A stretch of DNA of 64,000 bases, from assembly GCA_029783825.1 (NCBI GenBank), contig JAREIK010000771.1:142373-206372 (forward strand), read 5' to 3'. Source of the stretch: Sapria himalayana. Lineage: Eukaryota; Streptophyta; Magnoliopsida; Malpighiales; Rafflesiaceae. Numbering within the stretch: position 1 is the stretch's first letter; the number at the start of each line of letters is the position of its first letter. A model generated the notes under the pieces. It saw only the letters and a program-made list of their open reading frames with translations. It had not been told where the DNA came from and ran no database searches. This document shows positions 38,201 to 50,937 of the stretch, piece by piece. The position numbers and the translations under genes are program-made.

Positions 38201-39713
38201 GTTTATACAATATTTAGTAATAATAAATATTATAACTATAAATACTATCAACTAAATATAAACAATTTTATTGATAGATATTATATCAATTATCAAAAAA
38301 TAAATTAATAAACTATTATTAATATGATAGATATAAATTAAAATATAATTAAAAACCCTAAAATGATTCAAAATAAAATTAAAATTAATTAATAAATAAT
38401 AATTTTTTTTTAGTTTTTTCATCATTTTATAAACTTATATGTTTTTTTGATGAAAAATAAATTATTTAAATTATATTTGTATAACTGATAAGTTATTTTG
38501 TAATTAATATTTCTATAAATTATTTAAATAATATTTAAGGTTTACGAGTTTAAAGGTTCAAGTATTTAGGGGCTATTAAGGTTTGCTTCTTTTTTATAAG
38601 TTTATATTTTTTGTTATTAAAAGTAAATTATTTAAATTATATTTGCCTTCCTCATAATTTATTTTTAATTTATAATTTTATAAAAATAAACTAATAAATA
38701 ATTAAAATGAATATTTAAAATTATAATGAATGCAAATAAAATAGAGATTTATTATTTATTATTCAGGATATATTAAGTTTAATGGTTTAGGTATTTAGGC
38801 ATTTTGGGGTTTAGTGATTTAAGTGTTTAGGCCTTAAGTGATTTATAGTTTTTATTTAAAGAATGAAAAAATAGAAAATTTAATTTTTTGATTTTTTTTT
38901 GTTTTTATTTAATTTTTAATTTAAATTAGATCTATCTCACTAATAATTTATTTTGTTATTTATATTTCTATAAAATAAATTGATAAATAATTAAAATAAA
39001 AATTTAAAATTATACTGAATAAAAATTAAAATGAGATTTATGATTTATTATTAAAGTATACTAGTTTAATGATTTAAGTATTTAGAGGTTTTGTCGCTAG
39101 GAGTTTAGCGATTTATGTTTTTAGGCTTTTAGTGGTTTATAGGTTTTATTAAAAAAATAACAAAAAAATGTCTATAATTTTTTATCATTTTCATAGGTTA
39201 TAACATTTGAAAATTTAATAATATTTTAAATTTTTTGAAATTTTACTATAATATTTTGTTATAATAATATTAATAATTATATATCATATAAATTTAATAT
39301 AAATAATTTTATTGATTGATATTATAATAATGATAAAAAAAAATTTATAAACTATTAATATTAAGTTAGATATTAATTAGAAAATATTTACAAAACCCAA
39401 ATTGATTCAAAATTAAAGTAACTTATATTACTTGATAATAATTTTTAATTTTTAAATTTATACTTATTTTATAAGCATATATTTTTATTAGATAAATAAT
39501 ATATTATTTAAATTATATTTGTCCCACTAATAATTTATTTCGTAATAAATATTTCTAAATAAATACACTAATAAATAATTAAAATGAATATTTAAAAATA
39601 TAATAAATAGCTATAAAAATAGATTTATTAATTATTAAGTAGTATTTAGCAGTTTAATGGTTTATGTATTTAGGCATTATGGGGTTTAGGAGTTTACTGA
39701 TTTAACTTTATAT
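26300..39713 (-). repeat. AT-rich satellite array, inverted orientation (main part of inverted block)
   Basis: The longest uninterrupted satellite stretch here, about 13.4 kb, with every unit reversed: heptads read TTTAGGNNTTTAG and the CCTATAAA segment reads TTTATAGGTTTTATTTAA. A perfect palindrome lies at 33061-33088. Rearranged or truncated units are seen near 27130-27240, 32260-32340 and 38510-38640. Frames such as 28021-28224 and 35382-35564 (plus) or 31443-31673 and 33065-33292 (minus) are the same satellite by-products seen in forward blocks. Nothing else is seen. Confidence 0.92.
33061..33088. repeat. Perfect 28-bp palindrome in an inverted satellite unit
   Basis: Half-site ATTTTCAAAGGTTA and its exact complement, no spacer. 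Because the motif is a palindrome it reads the same in forward and inverted blocks. Confidence 0.93.
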
Positions 39714-39721
39714 GCATTTTC
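39714..39721. repeat. Surviving target duplication of hAT copy B
   Basis: GCATTTTC, against GCATTTTG for the reverse complement of copy A's right duplication (17237-17244). The next 10 or so bases outward (ACTTTATAT) also match copy A's outer flank, so copies A and B share one insertion site. The other duplication is lost through truncation. Confidence 0.82.
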
Positions 39722-41344
39722 TAGGGCTGCTCACGGGACTCGGATATTCGTGACCCGACCCGAAGTCTTGTCCCGAAAGAATCGGGACTGAAAAAAATCC
39801 GTAGATTTGACTTTTCCCGTCCCGTTCTGTCATGTATTTTTTCTTTTGGGATGGTTCGGGATCTTAAGCAATATCCATCCCAAGAACCGTCCCATCCTAA
39901 AAAACCGATACTAGAACCATGAATATATATATAAATATATATAACATGAAGATGCCACCAATTCTGCTATTGCCCATCCAATTCTGACGCACCTATTGAT
40001 GTTCAGACGAGTTCCAGGCCACCTCATAGCCGTATTCAATTAGGTCCATCCCTTGTCCGTCGCACTTCTGGTTGCCTTCACCGTGTCTCAGATGCCACCA
40101 GCCTTTTTGTTTGTTTTTCTGACGAGAATTGAGTGATTAATTATTATTATTATTATGTGTCTCAGTCAGTTTTGTTGAGTATTGGTTGTGGTGTTGTGGT
40201 TGGGCCGAAAGAGTGGGCCGAAAGAGTGGGCCGAATGTGTTACAGTCAGTTTTGTAGAGCTAGCTTGTTTGAAATATTTATATGTATTTATGCTTAACAT
40301 ATCATATTAATTAATGGCAATGCAGATGCCACAATCCAGCGATAAACTAAAAATACAATAAATTGAAGATGATCACATCTCAAATGATCAAAGTAATGGT
40401 AAATCCAATCATCATCCTTTCACGAATTCTCAAATGAACCTCAATCTCATAAAAAGTATAAGTCTGTTGTATGACAAACTTATGAGATATTAGTAGATTC
40501 AGAGAGAAATTAAACTGGTAGGGCAGCTTGTATATGGTGTAGGAAATAATACTTGGCAAAAAGTGATCAAGGTACTTCGGGTTTATGGAAATGCTTGAGA
40601 AATACTTGTACGAAATTTCCACCCCAAAAAGAATTAATATAAGCTCTCAAAGGTAAAGACAAGTCACAATCTTTGTTGAGTTTCACTAAATGTACTAGTT
40701 CAGAGGATAACAAATTAACTTGTTCGCAATTTGATCAACAACTAGTTAGGGAGGCTTTGGTGAAAATGATCATAAAAGATGAATTGCCTTTTTGTTTTGT
40801 TGAGAGGGATGAGTTTAAGGAGTTTTGTGAAGTTAGTGTGCCTCAATTTAAAATTCCATCTAGGCACTCTGCACGGAGGGATTGTTTTTCTTTGTTTGTG
40901 AATGAAAATATGAAATTATTTGATAGGATATCATCTCATTGTTTTTCATTGTTGAAAAAAATGCTTGTAAAGAAAAGTGTTATACTTTTGAGAGGCGAGC
41001 ATTTTCATATGAAATGTTGTGCTCATATCCTAAACTTAATTGTCAGAGATGACATTGCAGTAGTTGAGGGTGCTATTCAAAAATTAGACGTGTGGTGAAA
41101 TATGTGAGGAGCAGTCCTAAAAGATTAGTTATGTTTAAGTTATGTGTTGAAGAAGGAAACTTGACATATGGATCTTCATTACAAATAGAATTTCCTACAA
41201 TTTGGAATTCAACTTATTTGATGCTACAAACTGATATAAAATATCATGAAGAATTTGATAAGTTGGAGGACAAAGACAAAGGGTTTTTGAAGGAGTTTGG
41301 TTCAAACGTTCTAACTGAGAGAGTCTGAACAAATGCCAAAATTT
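39722..41344 (+). mobile_element. hAT DNA transposon copy B, inverted and truncated, with internal deletion
   Basis: Matches copy A from its right end (17236) to about 15345, reverse-complemented. The end TAGGGCTGCTCACGGGA is better preserved than in copy A. The leader, transposase start and BED finger follow. About 230 bp corresponding to 15730-15960 of copy A are missing near 40945. The element stops abruptly after CCAAAATTTTGG at 41344 and joins forward satellite, which marks the right breakpoint of the inverted block. The region holding copy A's CACTA insertion lies beyond the truncation, so presence or absence of CACTA there cannot be judged. Confidence 0.9.
40314..41328 (+). pseudogene. 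hAT transposase, N-terminal and middle parts, broken (copy B)
   Basis: Starts MAMQMPQSSDKLKIQ at 40314. A TAA follows directly, in the same place as a TAA-containing stretch of copy A, then IEDDHISNDQS. The BED finger keeps the Trp that is a stop in copy A (GTSGLWKCLRNTC), but the second-half histidine is Cys. The frame from 40673 runs LSFTKCTSSEDNKLT and on to SSHC, where the internal deletion removes both catalytic aspartates (TTDTW and TIDNASNND regions of copy A). It resumes at LLKKMLVKKS and LRGEHFHMKCCAHILNLIV, where copy A has a stop in place of E. A one-base loss in an A run near 41080 shifts the frame to VKYVRSSPKRL, which continues to 41328. It cannot encode an active enzyme. Confidence 0.9.
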
Positions 41345-44074
41345 TGGTTATTTTTATAGAAATATTAAATACTAATTAAATAATGAGTGAGACATATATA
41401 ATTTAAATAAATTATTTCTTATGAAAAAAATAAGCTTATAAAAATAAACAAAATTTCAAAAATTTAAAATTTTATTTAATAATATAATTTACTTTGATTT
41501 TGAATTATTCTGGTTTCTAAAAATATATTTTAATTAATATCTATCATATTAATAATAGTTTATTATTTTATTTTTTGATCATTATAATAATATATATTAA
41601 TAAATTTTTTTATATTGAATATACAACAAATATAATTTTTAGGATTATTATAACTATGTATTGTATTCATATTTTATAACTAATAAAAAATTATTATATT
41701 TTTAAAGGTTATAACATTTGAAAATCACAAAAATTCATAAAAATAATTTTGTTGTTATTTTTTTGATTAAACAAAACCTATAAACACCTAAATGTGTAAA
41801 CATATAAATCAATATACTCATTAACCCTAGAACCACAAAAAACGTAAACAATTAAATAGTTATAACCTAAATAATAAATAATAAATCTCATTTTTATTAA
41901 TATTCATTTTAATTTTAAATGTACATTTTAATTATTTATTATTTTATTTTTATAGAAATATAAATTAAAAAATAAATTATTAGTGAGACAAATATAATTT
42001 AAATATTTTATTTTTCATCAAAAAATCTATAGGCTTATATATGGATACAAAAATTTAAAAATTTAAAATTAATATATAGTAAAATATTTCACTTTGATTT
42101 TGAATCATTTTAGGTTTTGAAAATATATTTTAAACAATATTTATCTTATTAATAATTGGTTATTACTTTTTTATGATCATTATTATAATAAATATCAATA
42201 AAATAGTTTATATTGAATTTATATTATATATAATTATTATGATTATTATAACTTATATTATATTCACCTTTCAAAAAAATTATAAATTATTATATTTTCA
42301 AAGGTTATAACATTCAAAAATGAGAAAAAATAACAAACATAAATTTTTTGTTATTTTATTTTTTATATAAAACATATAAACCACTAAATGACTAAATTCT
42401 AAAATAACTAAACTTATAAACCCCGAAGCCCATAAATACTTAAAACATTAAATTAGTATAGTCCAGATAATAAATCATAAATCTAATTTTTATTAGTATT
42501 CATTATAATTTTAAATATTCAGTTTAATTATTTATCAGTTTATTTTTATAGAAATATTAATTACAAAATAAATTATTAGTGCGACGTATAAAGTTTCAAT
42601 AATTTATTTTTCATTAAAAAAATGCTGATAAAAAAAGGCAAATTTTTAGAAATAAATAATTACTATTTAGTAATATATCTTATTTTGATTTTGAATCATT
42701 TTTAATTTTACAATTATATTTTAATATTTAGCATTCTTATAAATACAAGTTTATTAATTAATTTATTGATCATTATTATAATATCTATCAATAAAATTAT
42801 TTATATTGAGTTTACATTATATATAATTATTAAGATTATTATTACTAAATATTATATTCACATTTTAAAAAAATTAAAAATTATTATATTTTCAAAGGTT
42901 ATAACCTTCAAAAATTAAAAAAAATCAAAAAATTAAATTTTTTGTTTTTTCATTCTTGAAATAAAAACAATAAATCACTAAAGGTCTAAACAATTAAATC
43001 ACTAAACTCCTAAACCACAAAACACCAAAATACTAAAACCATTAAACTAGTATATTCTGAATAATAAATAATAAATCTCAATTTTATTTGTATTCAGTAT
43101 AATTTTAAATATTCATTTTAATTATTTATTAGTTTATTATTATAGAATTATAAATTACAAAATAAATTATGAGTAAGACAAATTTATTTTAATTAATTTA
43201 TTTTTAAAAACAAAAATATAAACTTATAAAAAAAGAAAAACATTAAAATAAATTATTATTTGTAATATATTTTACTTTGATTTTGAATAAATTAAGATTT
43301 TGCAAATATATTTTAAATAATATCTATCTTATTAATAATAGTTTATTAAATTTTTTTTGATCATTATTATAATATCTAGCAATGTAATTACTTATATTGA
43401 ATTTAAATGACTTATAATTATTAAGATTATTATAACTTAATATTATATTTACATTTGAAAAAAATTAAAAATTATTATAATGTCAAATGTTATAACATTT
43501 GAAAATGTGAAAAAATATCAAAAATAATTTTTTTGTTATTTATAGGTTTAAATAAAACCTATAAACCACTAAATGCCTAAAAACATAAATCGCTAAACTT
43601 CTAAATTACAAAACCTTTAAATACTTAAACTATTAAACTGGTATACATTAATAATAATTCATAAATCTCATTTTAATTTTTATTAAGTATAATTTTAAAT
43701 TTTTATTTTAATTATTATTAGTTTATTTCTATAGAAATATTTATTACAAAATAAATTATGAGTGTGACATATATAATTTAAATAATTTATATTTAATCAA
43801 AAAAGATATATATGCTTATAAAAGAAGTAAAATTTAAAATTAAAAAATTATTATTCAGTAATATATTTTACTTTAATTATTAATCAATTTGGGTTTCTAA
43901 AATATTTTTTAATTAATATCTATCTTATTATTAATTATTTATTAAATTAATTTTTGATCATTTTTATAATTTCTATGAATAAAATATTTATATTGAATTT
44001 ATATGATATAAAAATATTAATATTATTTTAACAAATATTGTATTCACATATCAGAAAATCTTAAATTTTATTAT

Positions 44075-44102
44075 ATTTTCAGAGGTTATAACCTCTGAAA
44101 AT
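44075..44102. repeat. Perfect palindrome with altered, still matching arms
   Basis: Half-site ATTTTCAGAGGTTA instead of the usual ATTTTCAAAGGTTA, followed by its exact complement. Both arms carry the corresponding change, A to G on the left and T to C on the right, so pairing is kept. Confidence 0.9.
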
Positions 44103-45721
44103 GAGAAAATATTACAATTTTTTTTATTATATTGTTTAAATAAAACCTATAAAATACTAAATACCTAAAAACAAAAATCTCCTAAACTCTTAAATGTCAA
44201 AAACATTAATCTAGTATACATTAATAATAAATCATAAATCTCATTTTAATTTTTATTCAGTATAATTTAAAATTTTTATTTTAATTATTTATCAGTTTAT
44301 TTTTATAGAAATATTAATTACAAAATAAATTATTAGTGAGACAGATCTAATTTAAATTAAACCAGTATACCCTAAATAATAAATAATAAATCTCATTATT
44401 TTTCTTTATAATTTTAAATATTCATTTTAATTATTTATTTGTTTATTTTTATATAAATATTAATAACAAAATAAATTAATAGTTACACAAATATAATTTA
44501 TATGAATTATTTTTCATCAAAAAAATATAGATAAACTTTTTAAAAGAAAGAAAATTTCAAAAGAAAAAATTATTATATAGTAATATATTTTGCTTTGCTT
44601 CTGAATCATTTTAGGTTTTTTAATTATATTTTAATTGATATCTATCTTATTAATTATAGATTATTAATTTATTTTTTGATCATTATTATAATATTTTTCA
44701 ATAAAAATGTTTATATTGAATTTATATGATATATAAATATAAATATTATTATAACTATATATTGTATTCACTTTTGAAAAAAAATTTAAAATTATTATAT
44801 TTTCAATTATTATATCATTTGAAAATGTCAAAAAATAAAAAAAAATAATTTTTTTTGTTATTTCATTGTTTAAATAAAACCTATACACCACTAAATCTTT
44901 AAGCACTTAAATCATTAAACTACAAAATCCCAATACCCCTATATAGTAATTCTTTAAACCGGTATACCTTAAATAATATTTAATAAATCTCATTTTTATT
45001 TGTTTTCATTATAATTTAAAAAATTAATTTTGATTATTTAGTTTTTTATTTTTATATATTTTTTAATTATAAAATAAATTATGAGTTAAAAATATAATTT
45101 ATTAAAAAAAAATTTCATCAAAAAATAGATAAGCTTATAAAAATCATAAAAATTTTAAAAAAAATAATTATTATTTAGTGATATATTTTGTTTTGCTTTT
45201 GAATCATTTTAGGTTTTGATATTATATTTTAAATTAAATCAATCTTATTCATAATAGATTTTTAATTTATTTTTTGATAATTATTAGAATATCTATCAAT
45301 AAAATTGTTTATATTGAATTTATATATTATATAATTATTATGATTATTATAAATATATATTGTATTCACTTTTGAAAAGAAATTTAAAAATTATTATATT
45401 TTCAAAAGTTATAACCTTTAAAAATTAGAAAAAATAATAAAAATAAATTTTTTGTTATTTCATTTTTAAAACAAAACCTATAGATCATTAAATACTTACT
45501 TACTTAAATCAGTAAGCTCATAGAGCCCGAAACCCCTAAATACATAAACCTTTTAATAGCTATATACTACTTAATAAATAATAAATAATAAATCTCATTT
45601 TTATTTCTATTTATTATAATTTTAAATATTCATTTTAATTATTTATAGTTTAATTATTTAGAAAAATTAATTACAAAAAAAATTTTGAGTGGCACAAATA
45701 TTATTTAAATAATTTAATTTT

Positions 45722-45975
45722 AATCTATAAAAAATATAAGCTATAAAAAGAAGGAAATATTTGAAAATTATATATTATTATTTAGTAATATAATAGTTTA
45801 TTAAAATTAATATTTATATATATATTTATAAATATAAATATATTTTAATTAAAATTAATAAAAAAATATAAGCTATAAAAAATATAAGCTATAAATATAA
45901 TAGTTTAGTAATATAAAAAATATATTATTATTTATATTTATTAAAATTAATAAAAATATAAGCTATAAAAAAATT
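45722..45975 (+). repeat. Local microduplication cluster within a satellite unit
   Basis: The motif AAAATATAAGCTATAAA occurs about four times (near 45728, 45870, 45888 and 45953), mixed with copies of AATAGTTTATTAAAATTAAT and TATATTATTATTTA-type pieces. Normal units have this motif once, as AAGCTTATAAAAAG. The pattern looks like repeated template slippage or switching. Confidence 0.75.
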
Positions 45976-48900
45976 AAATATTGATTTGATTTTGAATCAT
46001 TTTTTGTTATGTAAATATATTTTAATTAATATTTATATTATTAATAATAGTTTATTAATTTAATTTTTGATCATTATTATACTATCTATCATTAAAATTG
46101 TTTAGATTGAATTTATATGATATATAATTAGTATGATTAATATAATTATACATGGTATTCACATTTCAATAAATTTAAAAATTATTTTATTTTTATAGGT
46201 TATAACCTTTGAAAATCAGATAAAATCAAAAAAAAAATTATTTTTATTATATAAATAAAAACTATAAATTACTAAATGCCTAAAAACATAAATTGCTAAA
46301 CTCCTAAATGACAAAACCCCTAAATTAATAATCCATTAAACTGGTATACCATATATAATAAATCATAAATCTCATTTTAATTTGTATTCTTTATAATTTT
46401 AAATATTCATTTTAATTATTTATAATTTTATTTTTATAGAAATATTAATAGCAAAATAAATAAAGTGTGAGTCAAATATAATTTTAATAATTTATTTTTA
46501 ATCAAAAAATAAATATAAGCTTATAAAAAGAAGTAAAAATTTAAATACAAAAACTTATCATTTAATAATATATTTTACTTTGATTTTGAATCATTATAGG
46601 TTTTGAATTTATATTATAATTGCTATCAATCTTATTAATAATAGGTTATTAATTTATTCTTTGATCATTATTATTATATCTATCAATAAAAATACTTATT
46701 TTGAATTTAAATGTCTTATTAATATTAAGATTATTATAACTAAATATTATATTTACTTTAAAAAAAATTTAAAAATTATTATATTTTCAAAGGTTATAAC
46801 CTTCAAAAATAATAAAAAATGACAAAAATAAATTTTTTATTATTTAAATAAAACTGATAAACCACTAAATGCCTAATCATTTAAATATCTAGCCTCTTTA
46901 ACCCCAAAACTTCCTAAATACTTAAACAATTAAACCTATATAACCTAAATAATAAATAATAAATTCGATTTTTATTTGTATTCATTATAATTTTAAATAT
47001 TCATTTTAATTATTTTGTAGTTTATTTTTATAGAAATATCAATTACAAAATAAATAATGAGTGAGACATATAATTTAAATATATTATTTTTTATGAAAAA
47101 AAATAAGCTTATAAAATAAACAAAATTTCAAAAATTTAAAATATTATTTAGTAATATAATTTACTTTGATTTTGAATTATTTTGGGTTCTGCAAATATAT
47201 TTTAATTAGTATCTATCTTACTAATAATATTTTATTAATTTAATTCTTGATCAATATAAAATATATATTAATTACATTTTTTATATTGAATTTACATCAA
47301 ATATAATTATTAAGATTATTATAACTAAGTATTGTATTCATATTATAGAACTATTAAAAAATTATTATATTTTCAAAGGTTATAACCTTTGAAAATCACG
47401 AAAATTCATAAAAATAAATTTTTTATTATTTCATTGATTAAATAAAACCGATAAACACCTAAATGTGCAAACATATAAATCAATAAACTCTTTAACCCCA
47501 AAACCACAAAAAACATAAACCATTAAATAGGTATACCCTAAATAATAAATCATTTATCTCTTTTTTATTAGTATTCATTATAATTGTAAATATTCATTTT
47601 AATTATTTATCAATTTATTTTTATAGAAATATTAAATACAAAATAAATTATTTGTAAGACAGATATGATTTAAATAATTTATTTTTCATCAAAAAAATAT
47701 ATATGCTTATAAAATGAGGCAGACTTTTTAAAATAAAAAATTATTATTTAGTAATATATCTTATTTTGATTTTGAATCATTTTGGATTCTACAATTATAT
47801 TTTAATTTATATCATTTTAATAATACTAGTTTATCAATTTATTTATTGATCATTATTATAATATATATCAATAAAATTATTTATATTGAGTTTACATTAT
47901 ATATAATTATTAAGATTATTATAACTAAATAGTATATTCACATTTTAAAAAAATTAAAAATTATTAAATTTTCAAAGGTTATAACATTCAAAAATTTTAA
48001 AAAAAATTAAAAAATTAAATTTTTTATTTTTTCATTCTTTAAATAAAAACTATAAATCACAAAAGGCCTAAACACTTAAATCACTAAATCCCAAAACACC
48101 AAAATACTTAAACCATTAAACTAGTATATCCTGAATAATAAATAATAAATCTCTATTTTATTTGTATTCATTATAATTTTAAATATTCATTTTAATTATT
48201 TATTAGTTTATTTTTATAGAATTATAAATTAAAAATAAATTATGAGGATGACATATAATTTAAATAATTTACTTTTAATAACAAAAAATATAAACTAATA
48301 AAAAGAAGCAAAACATCAAAGAAAGTAATATTTTGTAATATATGTTACTTTGATTTTGAATAAATTTACGTTTTGCAAATATATTTAAAATAATATCTAT
48401 CTCATTAATAATAGTTTATTAATTTATTTTTTGATCAATAATATAATATATTTCAATATAATTGTTTATATTGAATTTACATGATATATAATTATTAAGA
48501 TTATCATAACTAAATATAGTATTCACATATAAAAAAAATTTAATAATTGTTATATTTTGAATGTTTATAACCTTCAAAAATGAGAAAAAATAACAAAAAT
48601 AAATTTTTATTATATCATTGTTTGAATAATACTTATAAACCTTTAAATGCCTAAATACATAAATATCTAAACTCCTAAACCCCGAAGCCCCTAAATACTT
48701 AAACCTTTAAAATCGTAAAACTTAAATATAATTTATATAATTTATAGAAATATTAATTACAAAATAAATTATGAGTGATACAAATATAATTTAAATAATA
48801 TATTTTTCATCAAAAAAACATATAAGCTTATAAAATGATGCAAAAACTAAAAAAAATTATTATTTAGTAATAAATTTTACTTTGATTTTGAATTATTTTA

Positions 48901-49726
48901 GGTTTTTTAATTATAATCTAATTTATATCTATCATATTAATAATAGTTTATTAATTTATTTTTTGTTAATTGATATAATATCTATCAATAAAATTGTTTA
49001 TATTTAGTTTATATTATATATAGTTATAATATTTATTATTAAATAACTTTTAAACTTCTAAATACTTACACCATTAAACCAGTATACGCTAAATAATTAA
49101 TCATAAATCTCATTTTTATTTGTATTCATTATAATTTTAATATTCATTTTAATTATATTTTAGTTTATTTTTATACAAATATTAAATGCAAAATAAAATT
49201 ATGAATGAGACAAATATAATTTAAATAATTTATCTTCATCAAAAAAATTTATAAGCTTATAAAAAGAATCAAAAATTTTAAAATAAAAAATTATTATTTA
49301 GAAATATATTTTACTTTGATTTTGAATAGTTTTAGGTTTTGCAAATATATTTTAATTAATATCTATCTTATTAATAATAATTTATTAATCTATTTTATGA
49401 TCAGTATTATAATATCGATCAATAAAATTATTTATATTGAATTTACATGATATTTAATTTTGATGATTATTATAATTAAATATTGTATTAACATTTCAAA
49501 AAAATTTAAAATTATCATATTTTCAATGGTTATAACCTTGAAAATGAGAAAAAATCATAAAAATAATTTTTTGTTATTTAATTATTTAAATAAAACCTAT
49601 AAACCACAAAATAACTAAATACTTAAATTACTAAACTCCTAAACCCTGATACTACTGCACCACACACACATAGCGACAGACAACCGTACACACGTGCACA
49701 TATTCTTGTCCATTTTTATGTAGCAT

Positions 49727-50041
49727 TTAGAGGGTCAGGCAAGTCCTTGAAGCAACCATAAGTATGGGCCACCAGCTTATAGAGGGCCACACAAGTAGGT
49801 CGGGATGATAACATTCAGAAAACTGACAAGACTGAGCAAAGTGCTCAGGAGAAACCCATGGGTAGATAGGAGTGGGTCCCACTAGCCCTATCAGGCAGCA
49901 TAGAGGGCCACCCAACCATCGCCCTATAGGAGTAGCGGGTAATCCATAATTAATTGGAGAGCCGGAAAAATCCGAAGCATCACCAAGTAGGGCAATTAAG
50001 CAATGGAGTCCAGACCAGGCACATGGGACAGAAAGATTCAA
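49727..50041 (-). CDS. Conserved 104-codon frame of element E (copy E3), unknown function
   Basis: Same start, stop and length as the frame in E2 (25905-26219): MNLSVPCAWSGLHC, then ALLGDASDFSGSPINYG, RWLGGPLCCLIGLVGPTP and WPSISWWPILMVASRTC. Differences from E2 are substitutions without indels that shift the frame, apart from a diverged stretch around codons 60-75. No domain is recognised. Whether it is translated is unknown; a synonymous-versus-nonsynonymous comparison of the E copies would decide whether it was ever under selection. Confidence 0.35.
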   Translation of the reverse strand: MNLSVPCAWSGLHCLIALLGDASDFSGSPINYGLPATPIGRWLGGPLCCLIGLVGPTPIYPWVSPEHFAQSCQFSECYHPDLLVWPSISWWPILMVASRTCLTL

Positions 50042-50341
50042 ACTTGTAGTTTATATTTGTAGTCTTATTTGTATTTTGGACTTTGTATGCACCATGTACT
50101 TGTAGAGATGGATCATGACATACTCACACACACAATCTTGTCTGTTCTCTAAGTAGCATGCAATGAGGGCAACTGGACCCATGAGTATCTCTAAGTGGGT
50201 CTCGCTATGCATTTTGTAAATGCACATTAGGCGATGCTACACCCCCGGGAGTAGAATACCCATCTTTATAGCATTTTGTAATTTTACTTGTATTCTAGCT
50301 TGTTTGTACTCGTAGATAATTAGACTATGAGATGGACCTCA

Positions 50342-50707
50342 TCAAACATGCACACCGATGCATGCATATTTTTTGATATTTTGTTGGTGCAACATACAGC
50401 CACTTCGTGGAGCTCGAGGAGGAAGCATTCTAACCCAATAGATACTCTTTTGAGGATCATTGGAGCAAAAGAAGGTGAAATTCAGAGGTGAGAATGAATT
50501 GACAAAGTGTCGTAGATATGGACTTGTGGATTTATCTGTATTCAGTTTTACATGTATTCCATTGCATAGCAAAGATATAGGCAAACGCTTGATGCTGCAT
50601 GTCACACACATGAACAATCTTATATTTGCATAGTTTTGATATGGTGCATCATTCAGGTTCCTCCAAAAGGCTTGAACAAATCCGAATGGAAAGTACGTAG
50701 TGCGCAT
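50342..50707 (-). other. 121-codon frame in E3, partly shared with E2
   Basis: Minus-strand frame including FCSNDPQKSIYWVRMLPPRA and SLLCNGIHVKLNT. E2 has the middle of it as a 67-codon frame but a stop after WVRMLPA. It is antisense to the transcript-like 3' end of E. Not recognised; possibly chance. Confidence 0.3.
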
Positions 50708-50937
50708 AATGACTCAATGCCAACTCTGAAGTCCGGAAATGCCAGGTGATTTTAGTTGTATTCGTATGCTTCGAATTATTAGGCATTATGTTTTTTTATG
50801 TATATTATGCATAGAATCATTAAGGTGCATAGGATTTGGTGGGCTGGCCTAAATTAGTCAGCTTTTTAGTCTCTTGTAAGTTGTGTGCCTAAATGATAAA
50901 TAAAGTGTGTATTTTCCAAAAAAAAAACAAAAAAAAA
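50630..50937 (+). other. Transcript-like 3' end in element E: short frame, AATAAA signal and A-rich tract
   Basis: On the E plus strand a frame reads IQVPPKGLNKSEWK then AHNDSMPTLKSGNAR to a TGA near 50745. About 140 bases later come GATAAATAAAGTG near 50897 and an A-rich tract at 50919-50937 (10 A, C, 9 A). A coding tail, untranslated region, AATAAA and A tract in this order suggest the 3' end of an mRNA or of a LINE-type retroelement. E2 keeps the same frame (VPPKGLEKSEWK then NAHNDSMETLKYGNAR) and its stop on the opposite strand at about 25198-25300. The protein is not recognised. Confidence 0.5.

Larger units (their letters stand above)
41345..49646 (+). repeat. AT-rich satellite array, forward orientation (block 3)
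   Basis: Begins mid-unit at TTATTTTTATAGAAATATTA, directly after truncated hAT copy B. Units are about 550-610 bp with some of about 740 bp. The order of unit variants in 41345-43500 repeats at about 54050-56150. Perfect palindromes lie at 44075-44102 (variant arms) and 47369-47396. The minus frame 44664-44906 is a satellite by-product. A patch of local microduplication is at 45722-45975. Confidence 0.92.

Noticed and set aside
40380..40622. Minus-strand 80-codon frame in hAT copy B
   Set aside because: It is antisense to the BED-finger exon of the transposase pseudogene, whose identity on the plus strand is clear.
44664..44906. Phe/Tyr/Asn-rich frames on the opposite strand of the satellite unit (also 23186-23431, 26903-27127, 28021-28224, 29816-30001, 35382-35564)
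   Set aside because: Satellite by-products crossing the palindrome; not kept open consistently and with no protein features.
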